From positions 1 through 6,487 of the forward strand of contig JAEXFF010000138.1 in assembly GCA_023400335.1 (NCBI GenBank): a stretch of DNA of 6,487 bases, written 5' to 3'. The notes under the pieces were generated by a model. That model did no database searches. It saw only the letters and a program-made list of their open reading frames with translations, and was not told the DNA's origin. The translations under genes and the position numbers were made by a program. Source of the DNA: Bacteroidota bacterium (GTDB lineage Bacteria > Bacteroidota > Bacteroidia > Bacteroidales > Marinifilaceae). Below are positions 1-5,499 of this stretch, piece after piece (the stretch's first letter is position 1; every line of letters begins with the position of its first letter).

Positions 1-229
1 CTTCCTGGACGTCCAAGCGGTGTAAAGGCACTTTTTCGCCGGCAAAACTGATCTCTTCCGGCAGTAAAACATCCACAGTGAGGGGTTGTGGTTTATCCTG
101 TTGATACTCTAAAGGTATGATGTTGGCTTGCTCTGAACTGGCCCGGGCAGAGGAGTAATATAAAATACCGAGGACTATCATCAGGGAAATGGTGATGCCG
201 GCGTATATTAATGGAAACTTCTTTTTCAT
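1..229 (-). CDS. Probable lytic transglycosylase, exported, N-terminal fragment
   Basis: The gene starts at the ATG at 229-227 and runs leftward out of the window; 76 codons are visible with no stop. The product begins with a charged MKKK stretch and a hydrophobic segment (about residues 6-25), followed by SSARASS. This is either a type I signal peptide, with a plausible cleavage after ARA at residue 30, or a membrane anchor. After a polar linker comes LPEEISFAGEKVPLHRLDV (residues 56-74). From memory, a FAGE-x-x-PL-x-x-x-DV segment precedes the SLT catalytic domain in Bacteroidota MltD-like murein lytic transglycosylases, which cleave the MurNAc-GlcNAc bond of peptidoglycan in the periplasm. 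The catalytic domain, with its glutamate, is outside the window, so the call rests on the N-terminal region only; another exported protein is possible. It is transcribed divergently from the C-S lyase gene at 312. Confidence 0.6.
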   Translation of the reverse strand, partial: MKKKFPLIYAGITISLMIVLGILYYSSARASSEQANIIPLEYQQDKPQPLTVDVLLPEEISFAGEKVPLHRLDVQE

Positions 230-245
230 TCCGCGTTAAGTTATT

Positions 246-264
246 TATCTTTGCCGTAAAGATA
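246..264. promoter_or_regulatory. Divergent promoter region with palindrome
   Basis: TATCTTTG at 246-253 matches the Bacteroidota -7 consensus TAnnTTTG on the plus strand. It would start transcription near 260, giving the C-S lyase gene a leader of about 50 nt. The box is the left half of a perfect inverted repeat: TATCTTT (246-252), a 5-nt spacer, AAAGATA (258-264). Read on the minus strand, the other half gives TATCTTTA, one base off the consensus and suitably placed about 30 bp upstream of the transglycosylase start at 229. No convincing -33 TTTG was found for either direction. The palindrome could be an operator or simply two mirrored -7 boxes. Confidence 0.5.
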
Positions 265-311
265 GTGCATAAAAAGCGAAAGTGGATAGTTAAAAAATAA
301 AACGTGGGTAA

Positions 312-1475
312 ATGAAATATAATTTTGATGAAATTATCGACAGAAGCGGTACAGATTGTGTGAAGTACGACGATCTTTACCGTAATTTTGGTACTACTGA
401 CGTATTACCAATGTGGGTGGCAGATATGGATTTTAAGGCAGCTCCCCAAATTGTAAAAGCGGCAGAAGAATGTTGCAAACGGGCTGTTTTTGGTTATACC
501 TTCCGGACAGATGAGGCCAAGCAGGCTTTTATCGGATGGGTCGGAAGAAGATATAACTGGCAGGTACGGCCCGAATGGATGAGTATCAGTCCGGGTGTCG
601 TCACGGCTTTATGTGTTTCTGTCCGCGCTTTTACAGGAAAGGGGGATAAGGTATTAATACTGACTCCTGTTTATCCGCCTTTTTTAGGGGTAGTAAACGA
701 CAGTGAAAGAGAATTGGTTTGTAGTAGTTTGGTTATCCGGAATAACCGTTATGAAGTGAATTGGGAAGATTTTGAGGACAAGTTGCGGCAGGGGGTTAAA
801 CTGTTTATGTTGAGTAATTCCCATAATCCGGTAGGCCGGGTGTGGACAAGAGAGGAGCTGGAACGTATGGGGCAGTTGTGCTGCAAATACAATGTGATTA
901 TTCTTTCGGATGAGATTCATGCCGATCTGGCCTTACCCGGTTACCAGCACACTGTTATGGCTTCCGTATCGGAAGAAATTGCAGCCCGTACGCTGACGGC
1001 AATGGCTCCAAGTAAAACGTTTAATATTGCCGGCATGATGAATTCTCTGGTAATCGCTTCTGCTAAAGATTTATTAGATCGTTATAATAAAGTGATGTAC
1101 GCTTTACATTTGGATGTCGGAAATATTTTCGGACATGTAACCTTAAAAGCTGCTTATTTGTATGGAGAAGAATGGCTGAACGAATTGGTAGTCTATTTAC
1201 AGGGAAATGTCAATTTTGCAGCTGACTATATCCGGAAGGAATTACCTTATGTAAAAATGATCAAACCGGAAGGTTCTTTTTTGCTTTGGCTGGATTTTCG
1301 GGGGACCGGTTTGACGCATGAAGAAGTAGGGGATCTTTTGGTTCGCAAAGCGAAAGTTGCACTTAATGACGGTATTCCTTTTGGAAAGGAAGGTTATGGT
1401 TTCCGGCGGATGAATATCGGATGTCCCCGTAGTGTTTTGGAAGAAGGATTGGAGCGGATAAAGAAAGCTTTTTGA
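312..1475 (+). CDS. PLP-dependent C-S beta-lyase, MalY/PatB family (cystathionine beta-lyase-like)
   Basis: This is a complete 387-residue fold-type I PLP enzyme, close to the usual length of MalY and PatB (about 390). MalY/PatB enzymes split C-S bonds in cystathionine, cysteine and related substrates, releasing a thiol or H2S, pyruvate and ammonia in the cytoplasm. Family signatures seen are LPMWVADMDF (32-41), GYTFRTDE (61-68), ISPGVV (92-97), VYPPF (120-124), HNPVGRVWTREEL (171-183), SDEIHADL (199-206), APSKTFNIAGM (232-242) and FRRMNIGCPR (364-373). By family analogy K235 forms the Schiff base, D200 contacts the pyridine nitrogen, N172 contacts the cofactor ring oxygen, Y121 lies in the active site and R366 probably binds the substrate carboxylate. 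The ATG at 312 is used: the preceding bases are A/T-rich without a Shine-Dalgarno motif, and the family N-terminus fits. No sulfur-pathway or transporter genes adjoin it, so the physiological substrate is unknown. A plain class I/II aminotransferase is less likely given the MalY-type motifs. Confidence 0.92.
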   Translation: MKYNFDEIIDRSGTDCVKYDDLYRNFGTTDVLPMWVADMDFKAAPQIVKAAEECCKRAVFGYTFRTDEAKQAFIGWVGRRYNWQVRPEWMSISPGVVTALCVSVRAFTGKGDKVLILTPVYPPFLGVVNDSERELVCSSLVIRNNRYEVNWEDFEDKLRQGVKLFMLSNSHNPVGRVWTREELERMGQLCCKYNVIILSDEIHADLALPGYQHTVMASVSEEIAARTLTAMAPSKTFNIAGMMNSLVIASAKDLLDRYNKVMYALHLDVGNIFGHVTLKAAYLYGEEWLNELVVYLQGNVNFAADYIRKELPYVKMIKPEGSFLLWLDFRGTGLTHEEVGDLLVRKAKVALNDGIPFGKEGYGFRRMNIGCPRSVLEEGLERIKKAF

Positions 1476-1481
1476 CGGGTG

Positions 1482-1524
1482 AATGTTTAAGTGTTTGTAT
1501 GGTTCAATTGTTTAAATGTTCAAA
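1482..1524 (+). repeat. Degenerate short repeat cluster, left copy
   Basis: AATGTTTAAGTG (1482-1493) and TCAATTGTTTAAA (1504-1516), the latter continuing into TGTTCAAAG, form a GTTTAA-type repeat with a loose period of 10-12 bases directly after the lyase stop codon. Both motifs recur exactly, in reverse complement, at 1788-1799 and 1806-1818. The order is motif 1 then motif 2 in both clusters, so the two do not form a single continuous hairpin arm. Confidence 0.55.
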
Positions 1525-1660
1525 GGAAGGGAGGAAAAAACGAAAGGGATTGTAATTGGAAGTTTGGGTAAAATGGGGTACGGGATAGTGTAAATTGGAA
1601 ATCTAAAATTTACCGGAAGCCAGAACAAAACACAGAGGATTATATTATAGATAATTATTC

Positions 1661-1698
1661 GTACACAGGTGCTAACCGCCTGTGTATTTTGTTTTTTT
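1661..1698 (+). terminator. Rho-independent terminator
   Basis: TACACAGG (1662-1669) pairs perfectly with CCTGTGTA (1679-1686). The stem can extend inward by a T-G wobble (1670/1678) and outward by a G-T wobble (1661/1687). The T-rich tail TTTTGTTTTTTT (1687-1698) follows at once. It is the best terminator in the window and reads on the plus strand. It lies about 185 bp after the lyase stop, so it either ends a long 3' untranslated region of that gene or ends a separate small transcript. Confidence 0.8.
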
Positions 1699-1787
1699 GG
1701 GAAAATGTATTCGTGATATTATCTCCGTACAGGTAGAGTGCCCCCCAGGAAAAGAATATCGTTTTTATTAAAACAAATTTATTAAAT

Positions 1788-1829
1788 CACTTAAACATTT
1801 TTACTTTTAAACAATTGATCATTTAAACC
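1788..1829 (-). repeat. Degenerate short repeat cluster, inverted copy
   Basis: CACTTAAACATT (1788-1799) and TTTAAACAATTGA (1806-1818) are exact reverse complements of AATGTTTAAGTG and TCAATTGTTTAAA in the cluster at 1482-1524. A third related unit, CATTTAAACC, sits at 1820-1829. A similar single unit, TACTTTTTAAACTATTGA, occurs at 2483-2500. The A/T-rich low-complexity sequence makes some similarity expected, but 12- and 13-base exact matches in the same relative order suggest a real family. Confidence 0.5.
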
Positions 1830-2050
1830 TATAACCGAAACATCACTGTTTTCTTTATTTATAGTTATTACTGAAATATAACTTATAAAACTGAAAGCAT
1901 TGTCGGAATAAAAATAAATATTGGAGAACGGAATGATAAGTTAATAAATTGATTGACAATAAAATATGTTATTCCCAAAAGGTTCGTTTCTTTTTGGCAA
2001 AGTTAATTTTTTATTTGTAATTATTAAATAATTATAAGTTTTTTAATCTG

Positions 2051-2082
2051 TTGATAATCAATAAAAATCTTATTTTAATTTG
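2051..2082 (+). promoter_or_regulatory. Possible promoter of the small gene at 2104
   Basis: TTAATTTG at 2075-2082 is one base from TAnnTTTG, and a TTG at 2051-2053 lies 21 bases upstream, an acceptable -33 spacing. Transcription would begin near 2090, leaving a leader of roughly 15 nt before the ATG at 2104. The surroundings are very A/T-rich, so a chance match is quite possible. Confidence 0.3.
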
Positions 2083-2103
2083 ATTTTTTCGCCTAAGAAC
2101 AGG

Positions 2104-2358
2104 ATGGATGAAGAATCAAAAGTAAACGAACGTATTGTATGGTTATTATTTATTAATCCTGTTTCTATGAAAAGCTATTATAATTATCTTTTTTCAAAAC
2201 ACAGAGTTATTTATCAGCAATTAGGACGGAAATATAAATTAGCTCCTTACCGTGTTTATCAGTTAGCCCATGGGAATAAAGCCAGAAATTTGTCGGAGAG
2301 AAATGTACTGCAGGAACTGATGAATTTGAAAGTTATAAAAGACGTCCAATGGTGGTAA
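2104..2358 (+). CDS. Small hypothetical protein with HTH-like segment
   Basis: I do not recognise this gene. The frame gives 84 residues from ATG 2104. An in-frame TTG at 2080 would add eight residues, but it overlaps a possible -7 box, so ATG is preferred. The protein is basic in its middle and ends in VQWW. Residues 37-62, YQQLGRKYKLAPYRVYQLAHGNKARN, resemble a helix-turn-helix: LGRKYKL as first helix, a proline-containing turn, then RVYQLAHG as recognition helix, much like the pattern in XRE-type regulators. A third helix-like stretch (64-77) follows. There is no signal peptide or clear membrane segment, although WLLFI (13-17) is hydrophobic. It stands alone, with more than 300 bp of non-coding sequence on each side, and is more A/T-rich than its neighbours. 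A DNA-binding role is inference from pattern only. Confidence 0.6.
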   Translation: MDEESKVNERIVWLLFINPVSMKSYYNYLFSKHRVIYQQLGRKYKLAPYRVYQLAHGNKARNLSERNVLQELMNLKVIKDVQWW

Positions 2359-2540
2359 ATAAGGAAAAAGTTCAATTTAAAAATCCTGAATGAATTAAAT
2401 AAGAAATGTTTGATATTTTAATAGCTGACCTTTTACCGGACCGGAAAGCTTGGATGTAGGTTTCTATATTTTTAAACCAATATACTTTTTAAACTATTGA
2501 AGTTTTCCTTTGGGAAATCTTATGATTTTCCATACTTCAC

Positions 2541-2590
2541 TTTCAAGGGATCATCTGCTTTTGAAATTTTTTATTGTTTTTTGTGTTTTT
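2541..2590 (+). terminator. Weak terminator-like hairpin after the small gene
   Basis: TTTCAA (2541-2546) pairs with TTGAAA (2561-2566) around a 14-base loop, and a T-rich stretch of about 24 bases follows, including T6 and longer interrupted T-runs. The stem is short and A/T-rich, so it is a poor intrinsic terminator by itself. Its place between the small gene and the kinase promoter is suitable. Confidence 0.3.
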
Positions 2591-2627
2591 GGCAACCTGA
2601 AAACGGAATAAATAATACTTTCCGAAC

Positions 2628-2656
2628 TTGAATTCTGTAATATTTGCCTACATTTG
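2628..2656 (+). promoter_or_regulatory. Promoter of the sensor kinase gene
   Basis: TACATTTG at 2649-2656 is a perfect match to the Bacteroidota -7 box TAnnTTTG. A TTG at 2628-2630 stands 18 bases upstream as the -33 element. Transcription would start near 2663, giving a leader of about 20 nt before ATG 2684. The leader is A/T-rich without a Shine-Dalgarno motif, as is usual in this phylum. Confidence 0.6.
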
Positions 2657-2683
2657 TATTTGTGGTATAGAAGTTAAAATATT

Positions 2684-5452
2684 ATGGATTATTTTGATGA
2701 CAGACAAATCGAACGTCTGATGGGTAAAGCGCGGATAGGTTGGTGGGAAGCAGACTTTGTTAAACAGCAATATCATTGTTCTCCATTTATCAGTCGTTTA
2801 TTAAATTTAGGGCCGGATGGGGTGATTCGTTTTGAAGATTTCCGGGAATTGATTTGCCAGGATTACCGTTTGCGTACGGTAAATGAATTTTCCTTTGGAA
2901 AGACACAAAACGTATATGATCAGGTTTATCCGATTAAGACCACAGAAGGAATACAATGGGTTCGGGTGAAACTTTGCTCTAAAGAAACGGATGCGGAAGG
3001 CAATCTAAAGACATATGGTTTTATGGAATGTCTGGTTTTTCCTGAAAATGAGAGTCCCGTTGAATCGACTATGCAACGGGTAAACAATTTGTTCAGTCAG
3101 CAAAATAGTATCTCACATTCTTTGTTTTCTATTTTTCAGACAGAAGATATCGGGAGTGTCATTCAGAAAATTTTAGGAGATATTTTACAGCAATTTCCTA
3201 AAGGCCGTACTTATATTGTAGAATACAATGCAGAAAATCAGACAAGCATCTGCCGTTATCAGGTAAGTAACGATATTTTCTCTTTTGAAATATCCCATAT
3301 CATAGATATACCGGTCAGAAATGACAGTTGGTGGACCAGGCAGCTTATAGATCAGGCAATGCCGATTATTTTAGCCAATTTAAATGAATTACCACCCGAA
3401 GCAGAAAACATCAAAAAATATTTACAGGAACAGGGCGTTCATTCGACTCTGGCTGTACCTATGTTCTCCCGGGACGGAGTGTGGGGGTACGCCGGAATTG
3501 ATATTGCTGATAAAAATCATATCTGGAAAAACGAAGACTATCAATGGTTTTCTTCTTTGGTAAATATTATCAGTATATGTATGCAATTCCGGAAAGCGGA
3601 AGAACAGGCTTTGGCAGAAAAACAGTATCTGGCCGATTTATATAAACATATGCCTATTGGTTATACACGACTGGGATTGGTATACAATGAGCAACAGGAA
3701 ATCGTTGATTATGTCTTAAAAGACGTCAATGAGGCTTGTCTGGAGATATATAATATCGGTGCAGATATTGTCGGCAAACGGGGCAGTTCGTTAAAATCGG
3801 AAATTCAGTTCGAGTTACAGATTTTTAAAAATGTCGTTAAAAGTAAACAACCGCTGGAAAGAAATTTCTACCTGGAAAAACAGGATAAATATTGTCATTG
3901 CGTTATGTATTCTCCTTATGAGGGTGAGATCGTAACCTTGTTTTCAGATATGACGGATACGTTTAAAGCTCATGAAGCTTTGGACAGAAGCGAACGGATT
4001 CTCCGTAATATTTACCGGAATTTACCGGCCGGAATTGAATTGTATAATGAGAAAGGTAATCTGATTGATATCAATGATAAAGAATTTGAAATTTTCGGTA
4101 TAAAGAAAAAAGAGGATGTTTTGGGCATCAATATTTTTGATAACCCCATTATGCCGGAAGAGATGAAAGAAAAAATGCGTAAAAGGGAAGATGCCAGTTT
4201 TACGCTGGATTATGATTTTTCGAACTTAAAAGGTTATTATCCTTCCCATAAAACCGGTAAAATCAATTTACTTACGAAGATTACCGCACTTTATGATTCT
4301 CAAAATAATTTTACAAACTATTTGCTCATTCATATTGACCGGACGGAGGCTACTGTTGCTTACAACCAAATCCGGGAGTTCAAAGACTTCTTTACCCTTG
4401 TCGGGGATTATGCCAAAGTCGGCTATGCTCATTATGATGCTTTGAGCTGTGATGGCTATGCATTGGACAGTTGGTACCGGAATGTGGGAGAAGCTGAGGG
4501 GACTCCCTTACCCCAGGTTATTGGGGTATACACTCCGTTTCATCCGGAAGACCGGGAAGTAATGATTGATTTTTTAGAAAAAGTGATCCGGGGAGAGGCT
4601 TCCAGCCTCCGGAGAGATCTCCGTATTCTCCGTAAAAATGGCCAGCAAACCTGGACTCGCACCAATGTTTTGGTTCGGGATTATCGTCCGAAGGAGGGAG
4701 TGATTGAAATGCTCTCGATCAATTATGATATTACAGAGCTGAAAGAAATAGAAGCCAAATTGATTGCTGCCAAAGAAAAGGCGGAAGAGTCCGACCGTTT
4801 AAAATCTGCTTTCCTGGCAAATATGAGTCATGAGATCCGTACCCCTTTGAATGCGATTGTCGGTTTTTCTACTTTAATGGCTGAAACCGATAATAAAAAC
4901 GAGCAACAGCAATATTTGGAGATTGTGGAAAAAAATAATGAGTTATTGCTACAACTTATTTCAGATATTCTCGATTTATCGAAAATTGAAGCCGGAACTT
5001 TTGAAATAAATATGGAAGAGGTGGACGTAAATCAATTGTGTGAAGATATTATTCAGATATTGAAATATAAAACGCCTCCGGGAGTAGAACTTCTGTTTAG
5101 TGAGCATCTGCCGGAATACTGTATCCGGAGCGATAAAAAACGCATTCAGCAAGTACTTACGAATTTTATAAATAACGCCCAGAAATTTACTACTCATGGG
5201 ACAATTGCTCTGGGCTACCGGATTTGCGGGCAGGAGATAGAATTCTCCGTTACCGATACCGGTATCGGCATTCAGCCTGAAAAGCAAGCGGAAATTTTCC
5301 AGCGTTTTGTTAAACTCAATAATTTTGTCCATGGTACAGGTTTGGGGCTTTCTATCTGTAAAAGCATTATAGAACAAATCCATGGGCGGATCGGCGTACA
5401 GTCCGAACCGGGAAAAGGTTCCCGCTTCTGGTTTACGTTGCCTTTAGTATGA
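2684..5452 (+). CDS. Soluble multi-sensor histidine kinase (PAS-GAF-PAS-PAS-PAS-HisKA-HATPase_c)
   Basis: This 922-residue protein has no signal peptide or membrane segment, so it should sense cytoplasmic or membrane-permeant signals. By eye the domains are PAS (about 10-120), GAF (about 145-305), PAS (315-425, with [15 protein letters not shown]), PAS (435-555, with [13 protein letters not shown]), PAS_3-like (570-685, ending [13 protein letters not shown]), a short helical linker (685-708), HisKA and HATPase_c. The H-box [16 protein letters not shown] (710-725) carries the phospho-acceptor H716, with E717 and T720 in the usual ExxT phosphatase positions. The N-box has N827 and N831, the G1 box is DTGIGI (858-863), the F-box is IFQRF (871-875) and the G2 box is GTGLGLSI (884-891), so the core looks catalytically intact. 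The protein ends just after the ATPase fold, so it is not a hybrid kinase: there is no receiver or HPt domain. No response regulator gene lies in the window, making it an orphan here. Its ligands are unknown; no heme- or flavin-binding motif stood out. ATG 2684 fits the promoter at 2649-2656. Confidence 0.95.
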   Translation: MDYFDDRQIERLMGKARIGWWEADFVKQQYHCSPFISRLLNLGPDGVIRFEDFRELICQDYRLRTVNEFSFGKTQNVYDQVYPIKTTEGIQWVRVKLCSKETDAEGNLKTYGFMECLVFPENESPVESTMQRVNNLFSQQNSISHSLFSIFQTEDIGSVIQKILGDILQQFPKGRTYIVEYNAENQTSICRYQVSNDIFSFEISHIIDIPVRNDSWWTRQLIDQAMPIILANLNELPPEAENIKKYLQEQGVHSTLAVPMFSRDGVWGYAGIDIADKNHIWKNEDYQWFSSLVNIISICMQFRKAEEQALAEKQYLADLYKHMPIGYTRLGLVYNEQQEIVDYVLKDVNEACLEIYNIGADIVGKRGSSLKSEIQFELQIFKNVVKSKQPLERNFYLEKQDKYCHCVMYSPYEGEIVTLFSDMTDTFKAHEALDRSERILRNIYRNLPAGIELYNEKGNLIDINDKEFEIFGIKKKEDVLGINIFDNPIMPEEMKEKMRKREDASFTLDYDFSNLKGYYPSHKTGKINLLTKITALYDSQNNFTNYLLIHIDRTEATVAYNQIREFKDFFTLVGDYAKVGYAHYDALSCDGYALDSWYRNVGEAEGTPLPQVIGVYTPFHPEDREVMIDFLEKVIRGEASSLRRDLRILRKNGQQTWTRTNVLVRDYRPKEGVIEMLSINYDITELKEIEAKLIAAKEKAEESDRLKSAFLANMSHEIRTPLNAIVGFSTLMAETDNKNEQQQYLEIVEKNNELLLQLISDILDLSKIEAGTFEINMEEVDVNQLCEDIIQILKYKTPPGVELLFSEHLPEYCIRSDKKRIQQVLTNFINNAQKFTTHGTIALGYRICGQEIEFSVTDTGIGIQPEKQAEIFQRFVKLNNFVHGTGLGLSICKSIIEQIHGRIGVQSEPGKGSRFWFTLPLV

Positions 5453-5453
5453 T

Positions 5454-5499
5454 AGGAGATCCGGGTACATCCCCCTTCTCCTTGCGTTATTTTTGTTTT
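5454..5499 (+). terminator. Terminator-like hairpin between convergent genes
   Basis: AGGAGA (5454-5459) pairs with TCTCCT (5477-5482), and GGG (5463-5465) pairs with CCC (5471-5473) inside it, separated by a small symmetric internal loop. A T-rich tract (TTATTTTTGTTTT) begins about five bases after the stem. It starts two bases after the kinase stop and reads best on the plus strand. The T-tract overlaps the end of the acyltransferase gene, and no T-run follows the stem on the minus strand, so bidirectional action is doubtful. Confidence 0.45.

Larger units (their letters stand above)
1476..2103. other. A/T-rich intergenic region with repeats and hairpins
   Basis: About 630 bases lie between the lyase stop and the small gene at 2104, with no open frame that resembles a protein. 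The stretch holds one good terminator (1661-1698), two clusters of a short degenerate repeat in opposite orientation (1482-1524 and 1788-1829), and a C6 run at 1741-1746. It also holds weak A/T-rich hairpins at 1863-1883 (AGTTAT/ATAACT) and 1975-1997 (CCAAAAG/CTTTTTGG with one bulged base). A minus-strand TAACTTTG box occurs at 2005-1998 but faces no gene and has no -33 partner. Confidence 0.6.
2359..2683. other. Intergenic region upstream of the sensor kinase
   Basis: This 325-bp stretch has no credible gene. It contains one unit of the A/T-rich repeat family (2483-2500), two mutually exclusive short hairpins (2504-2531), a weak terminator-like hairpin followed by T-runs (2541-2590), and the kinase promoter (2628-2656). 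CCGGACCGG at 2437-2445 is a short GC island with no evident role. Confidence 0.5.

Noticed and set aside
684..920. Minus-strand open frame of 78 codons inside the C-S lyase gene
   Set aside because: It lies wholly antisense to a gene with clear family motifs, has no recognisable domain, and reads as a shadow of the real coding frame.
1774..1781. Minus-strand TAAATTTG promoter-like box
   Set aside because: It has no -33 partner, no minus-strand gene downstream before the lyase gene, and lies in low-complexity A/T sequence.
1953..1973. TTGACA-like -35 hexamer of the E. coli type
   Set aside because: Bacteroidota primary sigma factor uses TTTG/TAnnTTTG boxes, no gene follows at a suitable distance, and the segment is A/T-rich enough for chance matches.
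2080..2103. TTG start for the small gene
   Set aside because: The extra eight residues are not distinctive, and the TTG lies within a possible -7 box; ATG 2104 is the simpler start, though not proven.
1476..2683. Mobile element, CRISPR array or phage attachment site
   Set aside because: The short repeats are degenerate, unevenly spaced and without uniform spacers; no transposase, integrase, target-site duplication or tRNA end was seen.
4976..5383. Minus-strand open frame of 135 codons inside the kinase catalytic region
   Set aside because: It is antisense to the conserved HisKA/HATPase_c sequence and has no motif or promoter of its own.
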